Origin: Advenella sp. S44
Lineage (GTDB): Bacteria; Pseudomonadota; Gammaproteobacteria; Burkholderiales; Burkholderiaceae_B
Direction of reading: 5' to 3'
NCBI RefSeq assembly: GCF_002810445.1
Contig: NZ_NEXS01000010.1
Coordinates: 186,001-250,000, forward strand
Length of the DNA stretch: 64,000 nt
Part shown: piece by piece, positions 43,289 through 53,149 of the stretch
Layout: every line of letters starts with the position of its first letter
Numbering within the stretch: the stretch's first letter is position 1
Made by a program: the position numbers and the translations under genes
Notes under the pieces: model-generated
Told to the model about the DNA's origin: nothing
Databases searched by the model: none
The model's input: the letters and a program-made list of their open reading frames with translations, nothing else

Positions 43289-43359
43289 ATCGCTATGCTC
43301 GCAATCACCCGCCCGATGCGCTGGCCGCCATCACTTTGACGGTTGCAGATGACGGGCTC

Positions 43360-43397
43360 AAGGCCTGGGTTCGGCACTTGCCGAGGTCAGGCCTTTT
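43360..43397 (+). terminator. Terminator after folA
   Basis: Stem AAGGCCTG (43360-43367) with CAGGCCTT (43388-43395), containing an inner CGGCA/TGCCG hairpin, ending in TTTT. It lies between folA and the convergent channel gene. Confidence 0.7.
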
Positions 43398-43481
43398 GGT
43401 ATGGACTTGAGCCGTTGATGATTGTCGTCACGAACGGAACGTCAATGATCTGCCCGCCAGAAGACGCTTTGCATGCGTCGC

Positions 43482-45920
43482 CTAATCGGGCCCGCCCTCA
43501 AAATGCCTTTTGCTCTGAGGCGGCGCTGCCACTTCCTTGAGCATCATGGTGGCCGGTGCGGCCAGGGCAATGTCGGAAACGTGCAGTTGCTGCAAGATGT
43601 CAAACAGTAGCGCGCTGCGAACTCGCGCCACCATGCGCGGCGAATTGACGTAGCCGGTAGAAATAAAAATCAGTCCCGCCGCTTCAATGCTATCGAGCAG
43701 GATGTCAGGGCGCGGCTCGGCAAGCACATCTTCATTGGCCTCATAGGCTGCCAGAATAATATCCCGCACCCGGGAAGGATCTGTGCCCACGGGTAGCGGC
43801 AGGCGGATCAGCACGCGGCCAACCGGGTTCGCATGCGTGACGTTGCGCACCACTTTCGTGATTAATTCCGAGTTCGGAACGATCATGGTCGAGCGGTCCC
43901 ATAGCTGAATTTCCGTGGCCCGCACATTAATGCGACGGATATCGCCCTCGGCGCCATTGAGCGATACCCAGTCGCCCACCTTGACCGGGCGCTCGGCCAG
44001 CAGAATAAGCCCCGAGACAAAGTTCTGCACAATCGCCTGCAGACCGAAACCGATACCTACCGACAGTGCACTGGCTATCCACGCCACCCGTTCCAGTCCA
44101 ATACCCAGCGCCGACAAGGTCATCGCACCCGCCAGCACGTAACCGGCATAGCCAAACAGCGCGCCGGCCGAAGCCCGCATGCCGGCATCCATGCGCGTGG
44201 TCGGCAGATACTGCTCTGTCAGCCAGTTCTGCAGCATTTTGACCAGCGCAAAGCCAAGCACCAGCACCGCCAGCGCAATCAAAATGGCAGTGGGCCGAAT
44301 CTGCACTTCGCCCAGGGAGATGCCCGAATAAATAAACGAAAAGTTGCGCAACCATTCTGTGGGGCCGCCGCCAAACGGCGCCAGCAACAGGGCCAGGGCC
44401 AGCAGCACGACCAGCAGCCGCCCCATACCCGAGGCCAGTACCAAGAGTTGACTGCGTATCGCCGGGAACGCGCTGTCCTCGTCCTGCCCACTCTGGCGCT
44501 TGATAGAGATCAGCATCACGGTGCAGATGTCATCAATCAGCACGGCCAGCAAATAGGCCGACAGCAGCACCAGAAAGACCCAGACCAGCTGCTGCACAAT
44601 CACAGTGCCCAGCGCAACGTAGCCCAGCAACAATGCGATCTGGCTGACAATCAGAGCAATACCGGCCAGCGAGATCACCGTATTGAGCCACCCTGGAATA
44701 GTCAACTGATTGCTGCGCTGGGCCGCCTCTGCCTCGGTCGCATAGCGCTTGCGCGAACGCACCATAGTCACGCCCATGGCAATACTGGTGATCAATGAAA
44801 TAATGCAGTTAAAGGCGACCGTCAGCGCAAGACTGGCATATACGGTCGAAAAAACGCCCTGGATAAACCAGCCCAGGCTGATAATCGTGGCCAGCACCAC
44901 CGGAAACCAGCGCAGGTTCAGCGCCACGTCATCGCGCATGGGAATCAGTCGCCATGACGGATGATGAGCCGCCAGCAAGGCCTTGCCCAAACCCGCCACA
45001 AAGCCGCCGAACCAGGATACCAGCACCATATGCGTCAGCATCTCGTTCATTGTAGAGGTGGGGCTCTGCTTCCAGCTTAGGCCGGCCCTGACCATTTCGG
45101 CCATCAACCCATAAGCCACCGCGGACATCACCACCACGACCAGCGCATACAGTGAGCGTCGCAGACGCCCCGGCGCTACGAACCGGGTCATGGCCTTCAG
45201 CAGAAACTGCTCGGCCGTCAGGCGCACGCCAATAAGCAGGCTAATGGCAATGGCAACGCCGATCCACCAGGCAGGCGTCATTGCCTGCAGCAAGTCGCTC
45301 AACTCATTGGCCAGGGGCTGGGTGCGATCAGAATCACGGGCCCATTCCCGAGCCAAGTCTGTCCAGAACGCGCCCGACAAAATTGAAGCTGTGCGCTCAC
45401 CAAGCTGTGCCTGATAGCGCTCTCTGCGCTCTTTGCTCAATTTCTCGGCCGCCTGCTCTGCCTCAACGCCAAGCAGGCGCGCCAGTTTGATCTGGGAGTC
45501 CAGCTTGCCGCGCTCCTTGCCCAGCTCTGCGCGTTGTTCGCGGATATTGGACGCCTCCGTCGTGGCGCCGTCCACGGGACCCAGTTCGGCCAAGCGCTCC
45601 TGCACGTCTTTCAGTTTGGGCCCCAGCGTAGCCGCCACTCCGCCCACCGCCGATTGCGTCTTGAGCGCCTGCTCGCGCATGGCTGCCAGCGCAGCATCAT
45701 CTAATGGCGCTTCTGCAATTGCCTCAAGCTGCTTTTTGATGGGCTCGATCTGCGTCTGCGCCTGCTTGAGCACCTGTGCCACATCGGGCGGTGCTTCCTT
45801 GGCCTGCGACCAGGCAGGGCCGGCGCAACACAATGCCGCAAGCAATGTCAGCAGGACCAGTGCCCAGCCCAAACCTGGCAAAGGCCGAAACGTGGTTCGC
45901 GAACGCAACTGAAATATCAT
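43482..45920 (-). CDS. Large MscS-family mechanosensitive channel with DUF3772-type N-terminal region
   Basis: 812 residues. A signal peptide (FRPLPGLGWALVLLTLLAAL, Ala at AWSQA) is followed by a helical, coiled-coil-rich periplasmic domain (about 40-170), some ten membrane spans, and a C-terminal MscS domain: the pore helix GIGFGLQAIVQNFVSGLILL and the beta domain RPVKVGDWVSLNGAEGDIRR, NSELITKVVRN. Length and layout resemble MscK/YbiO-class channels that release solutes on hypo-osmotic shock. The ATG at 45920 was chosen for the signal peptide, although no Shine-Dalgarno is visible; in-frame starts further upstream cannot be ruled out. Confidence 0.85.
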   Translation of the reverse strand: MIFQLRSRTTFRPLPGLGWALVLLTLLAALCCAGPAWSQAKEAPPDVAQVLKQAQTQIEPIKKQLEAIAEAPLDDAALAAMREQALKTQSAVGGVAATLGPKLKDVQERLAELGPVDGATTEASNIREQRAELGKERGKLDSQIKLARLLGVEAEQAAEKLSKERRERYQAQLGERTASILSGAFWTDLAREWARDSDRTQPLANELSDLLQAMTPAWWIGVAIAISLLIGVRLTAEQFLLKAMTRFVAPGRLRRSLYALVVVVMSAVAYGLMAEMVRAGLSWKQSPTSTMNEMLTHMVLVSWFGGFVAGLGKALLAAHHPSWRLIPMRDDVALNLRWFPVVLATIISLGWFIQGVFSTVYASLALTVAFNCIISLITSIAMGVTMVRSRKRYATEAEAAQRSNQLTIPGWLNTVISLAGIALIVSQIALLLGYVALGTVIVQQLVWVFLVLLSAYLLAVLIDDICTVMLISIKRQSGQDEDSAFPAIRSQLLVLASGMGRLLVVLLALALLLAPFGGGPTEWLRNFSFIYSGISLGEVQIRPTAILIALAVLVLGFALVKMLQNWLTEQYLPTTRMDAGMRASAGALFGYAGYVLAGAMTLSALGIGLERVAWIASALSVGIGFGLQAIVQNFVSGLILLAERPVKVGDWVSLNGAEGDIRRINVRATEIQLWDRSTMIVPNSELITKVVRNVTHANPVGRVLIRLPLPVGTDPSRVRDIILAAYEANEDVLAEPRPDILLDSIEAAGLIFISTGYVNSPRMVARVRSALLFDILQQLHVSDIALAAPATMMLKEVAAPPQSKRHFEGGPD

Positions 45921-46126
45921 GGATGTGATCAGCGCTGGTGAAAACGCCCATATTAACGCTGAAAGACGGTGTATAACAAAAGAAAGCCGAACATTCCTGT
46001 TTGGATTCATTACGGGCACCATATTATTGGTGAAGTGAACTGGCGTGCGCTTGGCGTTGCGCACAAACACGGGGCCGGCCTTGCTCCCGCCGATTAGCAG
46101 CAACAAACAAACCCAAGACACCAACG

Positions 46127-46179
46127 AAAACCGGGGCGACCTGCCTGGCACGATGCCAGACAATGTCGCCCCGGTTTTT
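46127..46179. terminator. Large terminator hairpin after gcvP
   Basis: Outer stem AAAACCGGGGCGAC (46127-46140) with GTCGCCCCGGTTTTT (46165-46179); an inner CTGGCA-CGA-TGCCAG stem stacks within it. A/T tracts flank both sides, so it can act on either strand. It closes the gcvTHP transcript 23 nt beyond the gcvP stop. Confidence 0.88.
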
Positions 46180-46201
46180 CGTGAGCCCAAGTGTACTGCC
46201 G

Positions 46202-49111
46202 TCAGTCCATATAGGCTTCCAGCGGCGGGCAGGCACATACCAGGTTTCGATCGCCAAAGGCGTTGTCAACCCGTGCTACCGGCGGCCAGTATTTGCCGAC
46301 AGGCGATACGTGTCCGGGATAGGCGGCCTGGCTGCGTGCATATGCATGGTTCCACTCATCGGCGGTGAGCATCTGCGCCGTATGTGGTGCATTGGTCAGC
46401 ACATTGTCCTTGGCATCCACCTGACCGGCCTCCACCTGGGCAATTTCGCGGCGGATACTAATCATGGCTTCCACGAAACGATCCAGCTCCTTCAGGCTTT
46501 CCGATTCTGTGGGCTCAATCATCAGCGTGCCGGCCACCGGAAAACTCATGGTCGGCGCATGAAAGCCATAATCGACCAGGCGCTTGGCCACGTCATCTAC
46601 GCTGATTCCGCAAGCGTCCTTGATGGGGCGCAAGTCCAGAATGCACTCATGAGCCACGCGACCGTTACGACCGCTATAGAGCACCGGATAATGCGGCGCC
46701 AGACGGGTGGCAATGTAATTGGCATTGAGCAGTGCCACTTCCGTGGCGCGCTGCAGGCCCGATGCGCCCATCAGCATGATATAAGCGTAGGAAATGGGCA
46801 GGATGCTGGCCGACCCAAAAGGCGCCGACGAGACTGGCCCAGGCTGGCCGGCCGCGGCCGCCAGATCAGGCTTGCCTTGTTCATTGAGCACACCGGGCAG
46901 ATACGGCGCCAAATGCGCGCGCACCGCAACCGGCCCCACACCGGGGCCGCCGCCGCCATGGGGAATGCAGAAGGTCTTGTGCAGATTCAGATGGGACACA
47001 TCGGAACCGAAGCTGCCCGGCTTGGCCAGCCCTACCATGGCGTTCATATTGGCGCCATCCAGGTACACCTGACCCCCAGCCTCATGCACCAGATCGCAGA
47101 TTTGCACCACAGTTTCTTCAAACACGCCATGGGTGGATGGATAGGTAATCATCAACGCCGCCAGGCGATCACCCGTCTGTTCAATCTTGCGCTTAAGGTC
47201 TTCAACATCGACGTTGCCGTTGCTATCGGACGCCACCACGGTAACGGACATGCCGGCCAGGTTGGCCGACGCCGGATTGGTGCCATGCGCTGAAGCCGGA
47301 ATCAGGCAGACATCGCGCTGGGCTTGGCCATTGGCCTGATGATAGGCTCGAATGGCCAGCAGGCCGGCATACTCGCCCTGCGCGCCTGAATTGGGCTGCA
47401 GGCTGACCGAATCGTAGCCGGTAATCTCGCACAGAGCGGCCGACAGGCGGCTGATCAGTTCTGCATAACCGGTGGTTTGCGCCGTCGGTGCGAACGGGTG
47501 AATATTTGCGAACTCCGGCCAGGTGATGGGAATCATCTCGGCTGTGGCATTCAGCTTCATGGTGCAGGAGCCAAGCGGAATCATGCTGCGATCCAGCGCC
47601 AGGTCCTTGTCAGCCAGGCCACGCAGGTAGCGCAGCATGTCGGTTTCGGAATGAATGCTGGAAAAGATGGGGTGCGACAATATCGCCGACTGGCGCGCCA
47701 GAGTAACCGGCACGAAGGTATCTTCGCCGGCATTGAGCGCCGAAACGTCGATGGCGGACGCACCGGCAGCCTGCGTGAGCACGTCAGCCAAGGCCTGAAG
47801 ATCGCTCAGCGTAACGGTCTCGTCCATGGACAGGGCAAACTGCGAATCGGAAACCCAGCGCACGTTGATTTGTGCGGCTTGCAGCCCGGAGCGCAGCGCC
47901 GGAGCGTGTTCGGTCTGCACCAGCAGCGTATCAAACCAGGTCTCATTCTGCACTTGATAACCGGCAGACTGCAGCAGCGTGCGCAGCAAGGTCGTCGTGA
48001 CGTAGACGCGCTGGGCAATGCGGCGCACGCCCGTGGCGCCATGATAGACGGCGAACATGCTGGCCATCACGGCAAGCAGCACCTGCGCGGTACAAATATT
48101 GGAAGTCGCCTTCTCGCGACGGATATGCTGTTCACGCGTTTGCAGCGCCAGCCGCAGAGCGGGCTTGCCCTGGGCATCTTTGGACACGCCGACCAGGCGG
48201 CCGGGCAAGTTGCGCTTGAAGGCGTCGCGGCAGGCCATGAAGCCGGCATGAGGGCCGCCAAAGCCAAGTGGCACGCCAAAACGCTGCGCAGAACCGACGG
48301 CGATATCGGCGCCCCACTCTCCTGGCGCTTTCAGTATCGCCAGCGCCAGCATGTCGGTGGCCACAGCCACCAGGGCGCCTGCGGCGTGCGCATCCGCCGC
48401 CAGTTGCGTATAGTCGCTGACCCGACCCAGACTTTGCGGATACTGCAGCAGCACACCAAAGCACTCGGGCAGGCCATCGGCTTCATCGGCAACCTGTACC
48501 TTGATGCCCAGGCCTTCGGCGCGCGTCTTGACCACTTCGATGGTCTGCGGATGGCAATGCGCGGAAACAAAGAAAACGTTACTTTTGGCTTTGGCGCAAC
48601 GGCGCGCCAGCGTCATGGCTTCGGCAGCCGCCGTACCCTCGTCCAGCAGCGAGGCATTGGCAATATCCAATCCAGTCAGATCGGTCACCATGGTCTGGAA
48701 ATTGAGCAGCGCCTCAAGCCGTCCCTGGGAGATCTCGGGCTGATACGGGGTATAGGCCGTGTACCAGGCCGGGTTTTCAAGGATATTTCGCAGAATGACA
48801 TTGGGCGTCAATGTGCCGTAATACCCCTGGCCGATGTAATTTCGATAAATCGTGTTTTTCTGGGCAATGGCGCGCATGCGGGCCAGCATGTCGGCTTCGC
48901 TGCGCGGCCCGTCCAGCGCCAGCGGCGCGGCATTGCGAATACGGTCGGGAACAATTTCATTGATGAGCTCGTCCAGGCTTTCGACGCCGATCACAGACAG
49001 CATTTCTGCCTGTTCAGCTTCAGACGGGCCGATATGGCGTCCGACAAATTCCTGGGACGCCGCTTCGTGTGTGTGCAACATAATCTGGGTAATCCGGTGG
49101 TAATCAGTCAT
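46202..49111 (-). CDS. gcvP: Glycine dehydrogenase (decarboxylating), P protein
   Basis: 969 residues with the chosen start. PLP enzyme that decarboxylates glycine and passes the aminomethyl group to the GcvH lipoyl arm. [15 protein letters not shown] near the N-terminus, [33 protein letters not shown], and the PLP lysine (K712) in [18 protein letters not shown]. This is the fused single-chain form. Starts at 49129, 49111 and 49081 are all in frame; none has a strong Shine-Dalgarno, so the N-terminus is uncertain. It follows gcvH closely. Confidence 0.96.
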   Translation of the reverse strand: MTDYHRITQIMLHTHEAASQEFVGRHIGPSEAEQAEMLSVIGVESLDELINEIVPDRIRNAAPLALDGPRSEADMLARMRAIAQKNTIYRNYIGQGYYGTLTPNVILRNILENPAWYTAYTPYQPEISQGRLEALLNFQTMVTDLTGLDIANASLLDEGTAAAEAMTLARRCAKAKSNVFFVSAHCHPQTIEVVKTRAEGLGIKVQVADEADGLPECFGVLLQYPQSLGRVSDYTQLAADAHAAGALVAVATDMLALAILKAPGEWGADIAVGSAQRFGVPLGFGGPHAGFMACRDAFKRNLPGRLVGVSKDAQGKPALRLALQTREQHIRREKATSNICTAQVLLAVMASMFAVYHGATGVRRIAQRVYVTTTLLRTLLQSAGYQVQNETWFDTLLVQTEHAPALRSGLQAAQINVRWVSDSQFALSMDETVTLSDLQALADVLTQAAGASAIDVSALNAGEDTFVPVTLARQSAILSHPIFSSIHSETDMLRYLRGLADKDLALDRSMIPLGSCTMKLNATAEMIPITWPEFANIHPFAPTAQTTGYAELISRLSAALCEITGYDSVSLQPNSGAQGEYAGLLAIRAYHQANGQAQRDVCLIPASAHGTNPASANLAGMSVTVVASDSNGNVDVEDLKRKIEQTGDRLAALMITYPSTHGVFEETVVQICDLVHEAGGQVYLDGANMNAMVGLAKPGSFGSDVSHLNLHKTFCIPHGGGGPGVGPVAVRAHLAPYLPGVLNEQGKPDLAAAAGQPGPVSSAPFGSASILPISYAYIMLMGASGLQRATEVALLNANYIATRLAPHYPVLYSGRNGRVAHECILDLRPIKDACGISVDDVAKRLVDYGFHAPTMSFPVAGTLMIEPTESESLKELDRFVEAMISIRREIAQVEAGQVDAKDNVLTNAPHTAQMLTADEWNHAYARSQAAYPGHVSPVGKYWPPVARVDNAFGDRNLVCACPPLEAYMD

Positions 49112-49160
49112 GCCGCGGCTGCCGGGCATTCAGTACAAATGCGGGCGGCCGCAGCGCAGT

Positions 49161-49532
49161 TCAGGCCTGGGCTTCGTAGGCTGCCGCATCCATGAGCTTG
49201 TCGGCATCGGCCGCGTTGGCCGGTTTGATCTTGAAAATCCAGTTGGTATAGGCGTCTTCGTTGACCAGGTCGGGCTGCGCCTCCAGCACCTCGTTGAAGG
49301 CAACAATCTCGCCATCAACCGGCGCATAAATGTCCGACGCCGCCTTTACGGATTCCACGACGCCGGCAGTATCGCCGGCCTTCAGCTGCGCGCCCACCTG
49401 GACATCGCCCACGTAGACCAGATCGCCAAGCTGTTCCTGGGCGTTATCAGTAATGCCGACAACGAACACGTCGCCTTCGGCCAGAACCCACTCATGCGAA
49501 GGGGTGTATTTACGATCGGTTGGTAATTTCAT
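49161..49532 (-). CDS. gcvH: Glycine cleavage system H protein
   Basis: 123 residues. Lipoyl carrier shuttling the aminomethyl group between P and T proteins. Lipoyl-attachment Lys63 lies in GVVESVKAASDIYAPVDGEI; the N-terminus KYTPSHEWVLAEGD is typical. AGGAG precedes the ATG by 6 nt. Middle gene of gcvT-gcvH-gcvP. Confidence 0.97.
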   Translation of the reverse strand: MKLPTDRKYTPSHEWVLAEGDVFVVGITDNAQEQLGDLVYVGDVQVGAQLKAGDTAGVVESVKAASDIYAPVDGEIVAFNEVLEAQPDLVNEDAYTNWIFKIKPANAADADKLMDAAAYEAQA

Positions 49533-49605
49533 TCAAGACTCCTGGAAGAGGAAAATGACCACGTTGCACACGGTCATATAGTATCAAGGTTTATGTGACG
49601 GTTTT

Positions 49606-50754
49606 CTATTTTTGCGCAGGTTCGACGGCCTTGCCGTGGCGCACGAAAGGCAGCGCCGTGACTGTGGCGGACACCCACTTGCCGCGAATTTCCACCTCGG
49701 CGCTATCGCCGGCTTTGACGCCCTGGGGCAGGCGCGCAAACGCCACGGAAACGCCCAGCGTTGGCGACATGGTGCCGCTGGTAATTTCCCCTTCACCCTG
49801 CGCCGTGCGTACCCGCATATGGGCCCGCATCACGCCACGCTCATTGAGCTTGAGGCCGGTAAATACATTCTTGCGTGGCGCCGACTCAATGGCCTGCCGC
49901 CCGATGAAGTCACGCTGGGTATCGGTCAGGCTGACCGTCCAGGTGAGCGCCGCCTGCGCCGGCTGGGTCTGCTCGTCCATATCCTGGCCATACAGGTTCA
50001 TGCCGGCTTCCAGACGCAGCGTATCGCGGGCGCCCAGTCCGCAAGGCACGACCCCCGCCGCCGCCAGCTGGTTCCACAGGGTTTCGGCTTGCGTGGCAGG
50101 CAGCACGATTTCGAAGCCATCTTCGCCGGTATAGCCGGTGCGAGCGACCAGTGTGTCGTTGCCAACGCTGGCGGCAAAGAACGCCTTGAGCGGCTCGGTG
50201 GCAGTCTGCCAGTCGGGATGAATTTGCCATACCAGTTCGCGCGCCTGCGGACCCTGCACGGCAATCATGGCCAGGTCGCGACGCGGCGTAATGGTCACAT
50301 CCAGCTTGTGCTCGCTGGCCACGCGCTGCATCCAGGCAATGTCCTTGGGCGCGCAACCGGCGTTGACGACCACGCGCCAGCGGTCATCATCAAAAAAGTA
50401 AACAATCAGATCGTCGATCACGCCGCCTTCGGGGTTCAGCATGCAGCTATAGAGCGCCTTGCCGGAAATGGCCAGCTTGGCCACGTCGTTGGCCAGCAGC
50501 AGGCTCAGGAAGCGCCGGGCCTGTATGCCGGTAATATCGACATTGAGCATGTGCGAAACGTCGAACATGCCCGCTTTTTCGCGCACGGCATGGTGCTCAG
50601 CCAGTTGTGAGCCATAGGAAATGGGCATTTCCCAGCCGCCGAAATCAACCATTTTGGCGCCTGCCGCAATATGGGCGGCAAACAGGGAGGTACGGTTCAG
50701 TGGTTCAGGAGAAGGACTTGCCGGCGTGGAGGGAGAGTTTGTCTGCGTAGACAT
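49606..50754 (-). CDS. gcvT: Glycine cleavage system aminomethyltransferase, T protein
   Basis: 382 residues. Transfers the methylene group to THF and releases ammonia. MVDFGGWEMPISYGSQLAEH, MFDVSHMLNVDITG, ARTGYTGEDGFEIVLPA and GLGARDTLRLEAGMNLYGQD are characteristic. AGGTG lies just before the ATG. First gene of the operon, about 60 nt downstream of a tandem glycine riboswitch. Confidence 0.96.
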   Translation of the reverse strand: MSTQTNSPSTPASPSPEPLNRTSLFAAHIAAGAKMVDFGGWEMPISYGSQLAEHHAVREKAGMFDVSHMLNVDITGIQARRFLSLLLANDVAKLAISGKALYSCMLNPEGGVIDDLIVYFFDDDRWRVVVNAGCAPKDIAWMQRVASEHKLDVTITPRRDLAMIAVQGPQARELVWQIHPDWQTATEPLKAFFAASVGNDTLVARTGYTGEDGFEIVLPATQAETLWNQLAAAGVVPCGLGARDTLRLEAGMNLYGQDMDEQTQPAQAALTWTVSLTDTQRDFIGRQAIESAPRKNVFTGLKLNERGVMRAHMRVRTAQGEGEITSGTMSPTLGVSVAFARLPQGVKAGDSAEVEIRGKWVSATVTALPFVRHGKAVEPAQK

Positions 50755-50816
50755 GCTTGCACCTGTTCAAAAGGATTGAGGTCGCAGCGCGCAGTTTCAC
50801 CATGAAACCAGCGCTC

Positions 50817-51043
50817 ATCGCCCTCTGTCCTTTTGCCTGAGAGTTGTAGCGCGCCATGACTGGCCTGTGACGCAGCACAGCGCGTTTCCCCTTCGGCGCC
50901 TTAGTGAAAAGGTCTCTCCAGAGTGCCTTACCGGCGGGGCCGGTGATTGTGCGGTACATGGACCTGAGCGATTCCGGGCGAATTGCGCCTTCGGTGGCAC
51001 CATGACGAGCATGTAACCTCGCCTGATGCTCTCTCCCACGACA
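50817..51043 (-). promoter_or_regulatory. Tandem glycine riboswitch controlling gcvT-gcvH-gcvP
   Basis: On the minus strand the first aptamer (about 51040-50950) has GGGAGAG, CACCGAAGGCGCAA and CGCTCAGGTCCATGTACCGC. The second (about 50925-50821) has CTGGAGAGACC, GCCGAAGGGGAAA and CTCTCAGGCAAAAGGACAGA. These are the conserved glycine-aptamer segments in tandem. After aptamer 2 a hairpin with GGTTTCA/TGAAACT (about 50788-50808) lies before gcvT and may be part of the expression platform; it has no T-tract, so the mechanism is unclear. Such switches typically turn gcv on when glycine is abundant. Confidence 0.93.
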
Positions 51044-51242
51044 ATTTGAAAGCAAGCGAAAGGATACAGGCAAACGGCAAAAAAATCCATTGCGGCAACC
51101 CCGGTATTCAATTTTTTGCCAAGGTCCCGCGATAGCCCGCCCAAAGACCGGCAGCCCGTTTATTAACCGCGTAAGTTAAGCGAGGTTAAACGCCGTTAGC
51201 GCTGCGTTACCGTATCAATACGAACTGTTACATCTTATAGTT

Positions 51243-51416
51243 TCAATTAAATAATTCTTTGGAAAAGAGATAGAATACACTTGACCACAAGTAGCCTGAC
51301 ACCCTTGCGGCAGTACCCTCACACATGGGTGTCATCATGTTGCGGTACACTAGCCATCCGCTGGTGAACGACAGCATAAACAAAACCAATATTCGATAAA
51401 TAACAGACGTTTTCAT
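51243..51416 (-). CDS. Possible small membrane protein, unrecognised
   Basis: 57 codons from ATG 51416: MKTSVIYRILVLFMLSFTSG begins a hydrophobic segment long enough for one membrane span, followed by WLVYRNMMTPM and a polar/aromatic C-terminus. There is no clear Shine-Dalgarno and I recognise no family. Composition fits either a real small membrane protein or chance AT-rich sequence. An 8-bp inverted repeat lies within it. Confidence 0.25.
   Translation of the reverse strand: MKTSVIYRILVLFMLSFTSGWLVYRNMMTPMCEGTAARVSGYLWSSVFYLFSKELFN
51297..51334. repeat. Perfect 8-bp inverted repeat
   Basis: TGACACCC (51297-51304) and GGGTGTCA (51327-51334), separated by 22 bp. No T-tract follows on either strand, so it is not an obvious terminator; a protein-binding site or chance are both possible. 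Confidence 0.4.
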
Positions 51417-51512
51417 TGGCAGATTCAATAGCGAACGGTACTAATTCCATAGCCGTTCGCAACTGTAGTCAGCATCAAGCGCCCTAGTGGCAATTAAATA
51501 AGGAGTACTATT

Positions 51513-51845
51513 ATGGATAACGGTTTCTACGCAACAGTGATCGCAGATTCCAAAGCCCACGCCGGAGTGACGGTCGTAGAAGACAACAAGGTCCGAGGCG
51601 GCGATGCCCATTACCTGTATTCAGGCACCATCCAGTCCGATGGCAACGATGAAATCGTCGCCAATCTGAAAATCAAGGCGTATACGGCGGTTGACCAGTC
51701 TTTCGGCACCGACGAAAACAGCTTCGAATTGTCCCTGATGGGCGGTAAAACCGATACCGGCTTTCGCCTGACCGGCTATTCGCCCAGCGGACGCGAAATC
51801 GTGATCGATGCACGGAAAATCGCCAATATTGACCTGGGCTTCTAA
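51513..51845 (+). CDS. GrlR-family regulatory protein-like
   Basis: 110 residues. The pattern NGFYATVIADSKAHAGVTVV, NKVRGGDAHYLYSGTIQSD, KAYTAVDQSFGTDENSFELS and a final GYSPSG...IDARK matches the small GrlR calycin-like beta-barrel family (GGD-x-x-Y-x-YxG, then Y/H near FG). GrlR of enteropathogenic E. coli represses the LEE type III secretion locus by binding GrlA; no secretion genes are present here. AAGGAG stands 8 nt before the ATG. The gene is isolated. The family call is from motif memory; function here is unknown. Confidence 0.65.
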   Translation: MDNGFYATVIADSKAHAGVTVVEDNKVRGGDAHYLYSGTIQSDGNDEIVANLKIKAYTAVDQSFGTDENSFELSLMGGKTDTGFRLTGYSPSGREIVIDARKIANIDLGF

Positions 51846-51946
51846 GCCAGGCGGTATCCATACTTAGCCGGTCCGGAAAACACATTTTTATAATTTATAC
51901 GGCAGTCATCCCAGGTGGTTGCCAGCCGGATCGGTACTACAGCAAA

Positions 51947-53149
51947 TCAGACCGATAGCGCCCGGGCGCAGGCCATGGCAGAGGCCCAGGCCCACTGAAA
52001 GTTATATCCGCCCAGCCAGCCAGTCACGTCGACCACTTCCCCGATAAAATACAGTCCCGGCGCCTTGCGCGCCTGCATGGATTTCTGGTCCAGCTCGCGC
52101 GTATCCACGCCGCCACGCATCACCTCGGCCTTTTTGTAACCGACGGTCCCCGATGGCGTCAGCGTCCACGGCTGCGCGCTGTCTGCCAGTTGCATCAGCG
52201 CCTTGTCGGCGGTATCGGCCAGTCGCTGAGCCGGCAGCATGCCCTTGTATTGCAGCCAGTTCTCGGCCAGCCGGCGCGGCCACACTTCGCTCAGGGTAGT
52301 GCCCAGGCTTTGTCTGCTGCCCTGTTTGCGCTGCACCAGTTCCTGCGACAGGCGGCGCCCGGGCAAAAGGTCTATGTGAATCGGGGTATCGGGCTCCCAA
52401 TAGCTGGAGATCTGTAAAATGCCTGGCCCAGACAGACCACGATGCGTAAACAGCAGGTCTTCGTCAAAGCTGCCGCGCCGCTTGCCCTGCCCGGTTTCCA
52501 GCCGGGCCGGCACCGCCAGGCCCGACAATTGGGCAAACGGCGTCCAGCTTTGCGCATCAAACGTCAGGGGAACCAGCGCCGGACGCGGCTCGATGATTTT
52601 AAGGCCAAACTGGCGCGCCACTTTCAGTCCGAAGTCGGTCGCCCCCAATTGAGGAATGGCCATGCCGCCGGTTGCAATCACCAGCCTGGCGGCTGTCAGC
52701 CTCCCGGCCTGGGTCTGCACCGTAAAGCCGCCGTTCTCCTGGCCAATTGCCGTAACAGATACCTGCATGCGGCGTTTAACACCGCCCTTTTCGCACTCGG
52801 CCACCAGCATCTCGATGACCTGCTCGCTGCTGTCGTCACAAAACAGCTGCCCCTTATGCTTTTCATGCCAGGCAATGCCATGGCTGCGCATCAGCGCCAG
52901 AAAATCATCGGGGGTATAGGCAGACAGCGCGGAGCGGCAAAATGCCGGGTTGGCCGACAGAAATTGCTGCCAGGTCGTGCCGATATTGGTGAAATTGCAG
53001 CGGCCGCCACCGGAGATGCGAATTTTTTCCGCCAGCCGGCTGGCGTGATCCAGCAACACCACCCGCTGACCACGCTGGCCCGCCACTGCCGCACACATCA
53101 GGCCGGCGGCGCCGGCGCCGATGATCACGACATCAACTGATTCACTCAT
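51947..53149 (-). CDS. HI0933/YhiN-family NAD(P)/FAD-dependent oxidoreductase (BaiN-like)
   Basis: 400 residues. N-terminal FAD motif VVIIGAGAAGLMCAAVAGQR (7-26), the family signature EKIRISGGGRCNFTNI (about 41-56), LVIATGGMAIPQLGATDFGL, and the C-terminal TGWLGGYNFQWAWASAMACA. Physiological substrate unknown. Its ATG lies inside the 3' end of the upstream decarboxylase gene (8-bp overlap), suggesting coupled translation. Confidence 0.9.
   Translation of the reverse strand: MSESVDVVIIGAGAAGLMCAAVAGQRGQRVVLLDHASRLAEKIRISGGGRCNFTNIGTTWQQFLSANPAFCRSALSAYTPDDFLALMRSHGIAWHEKHKGQLFCDDSSEQVIEMLVAECEKGGVKRRMQVSVTAIGQENGGFTVQTQAGRLTAARLVIATGGMAIPQLGATDFGLKVARQFGLKIIEPRPALVPLTFDAQSWTPFAQLSGLAVPARLETGQGKRRGSFDEDLLFTHRGLSGPGILQISSYWEPDTPIHIDLLPGRRLSQELVQRKQGSRQSLGTTLSEVWPRRLAENWLQYKGMLPAQRLADTADKALMQLADSAQPWTLTPSGTVGYKKAEVMRGGVDTRELDQKSMQARKAPGLYFIGEVVDVTGWLGGYNFQWAWASAMACARALSV

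Larger units (their letters stand above)
51044..51512. other. 469-bp gap between the glycine riboswitch and the GrlR-like gene
   Basis: It must contain the gcv promoter on the right-hand side of the riboswitch. It is AT-rich around 51220-51290. Degenerate GTTAA-containing 11-12-nt repeats occur at about 51170-51215. A possible small membrane-protein frame (51416-51243, minus) and an inverted repeat (51297-51334) are listed separately. Confidence 0.5.

Noticed and set aside
45921-46238. Upstream extension of the MscS-type channel by about 106 residues
   Set aside because: It would run through the gcvP terminator and bury the signal peptide internally.
47477-49195. 572-codon plus-strand open frame opposite gcvP
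   Set aside because: Shadow of gcvP: no domain, no ribosome-binding site, and composition typical of antisense frames. The same applies to the 413-codon frame at 22736-23977.
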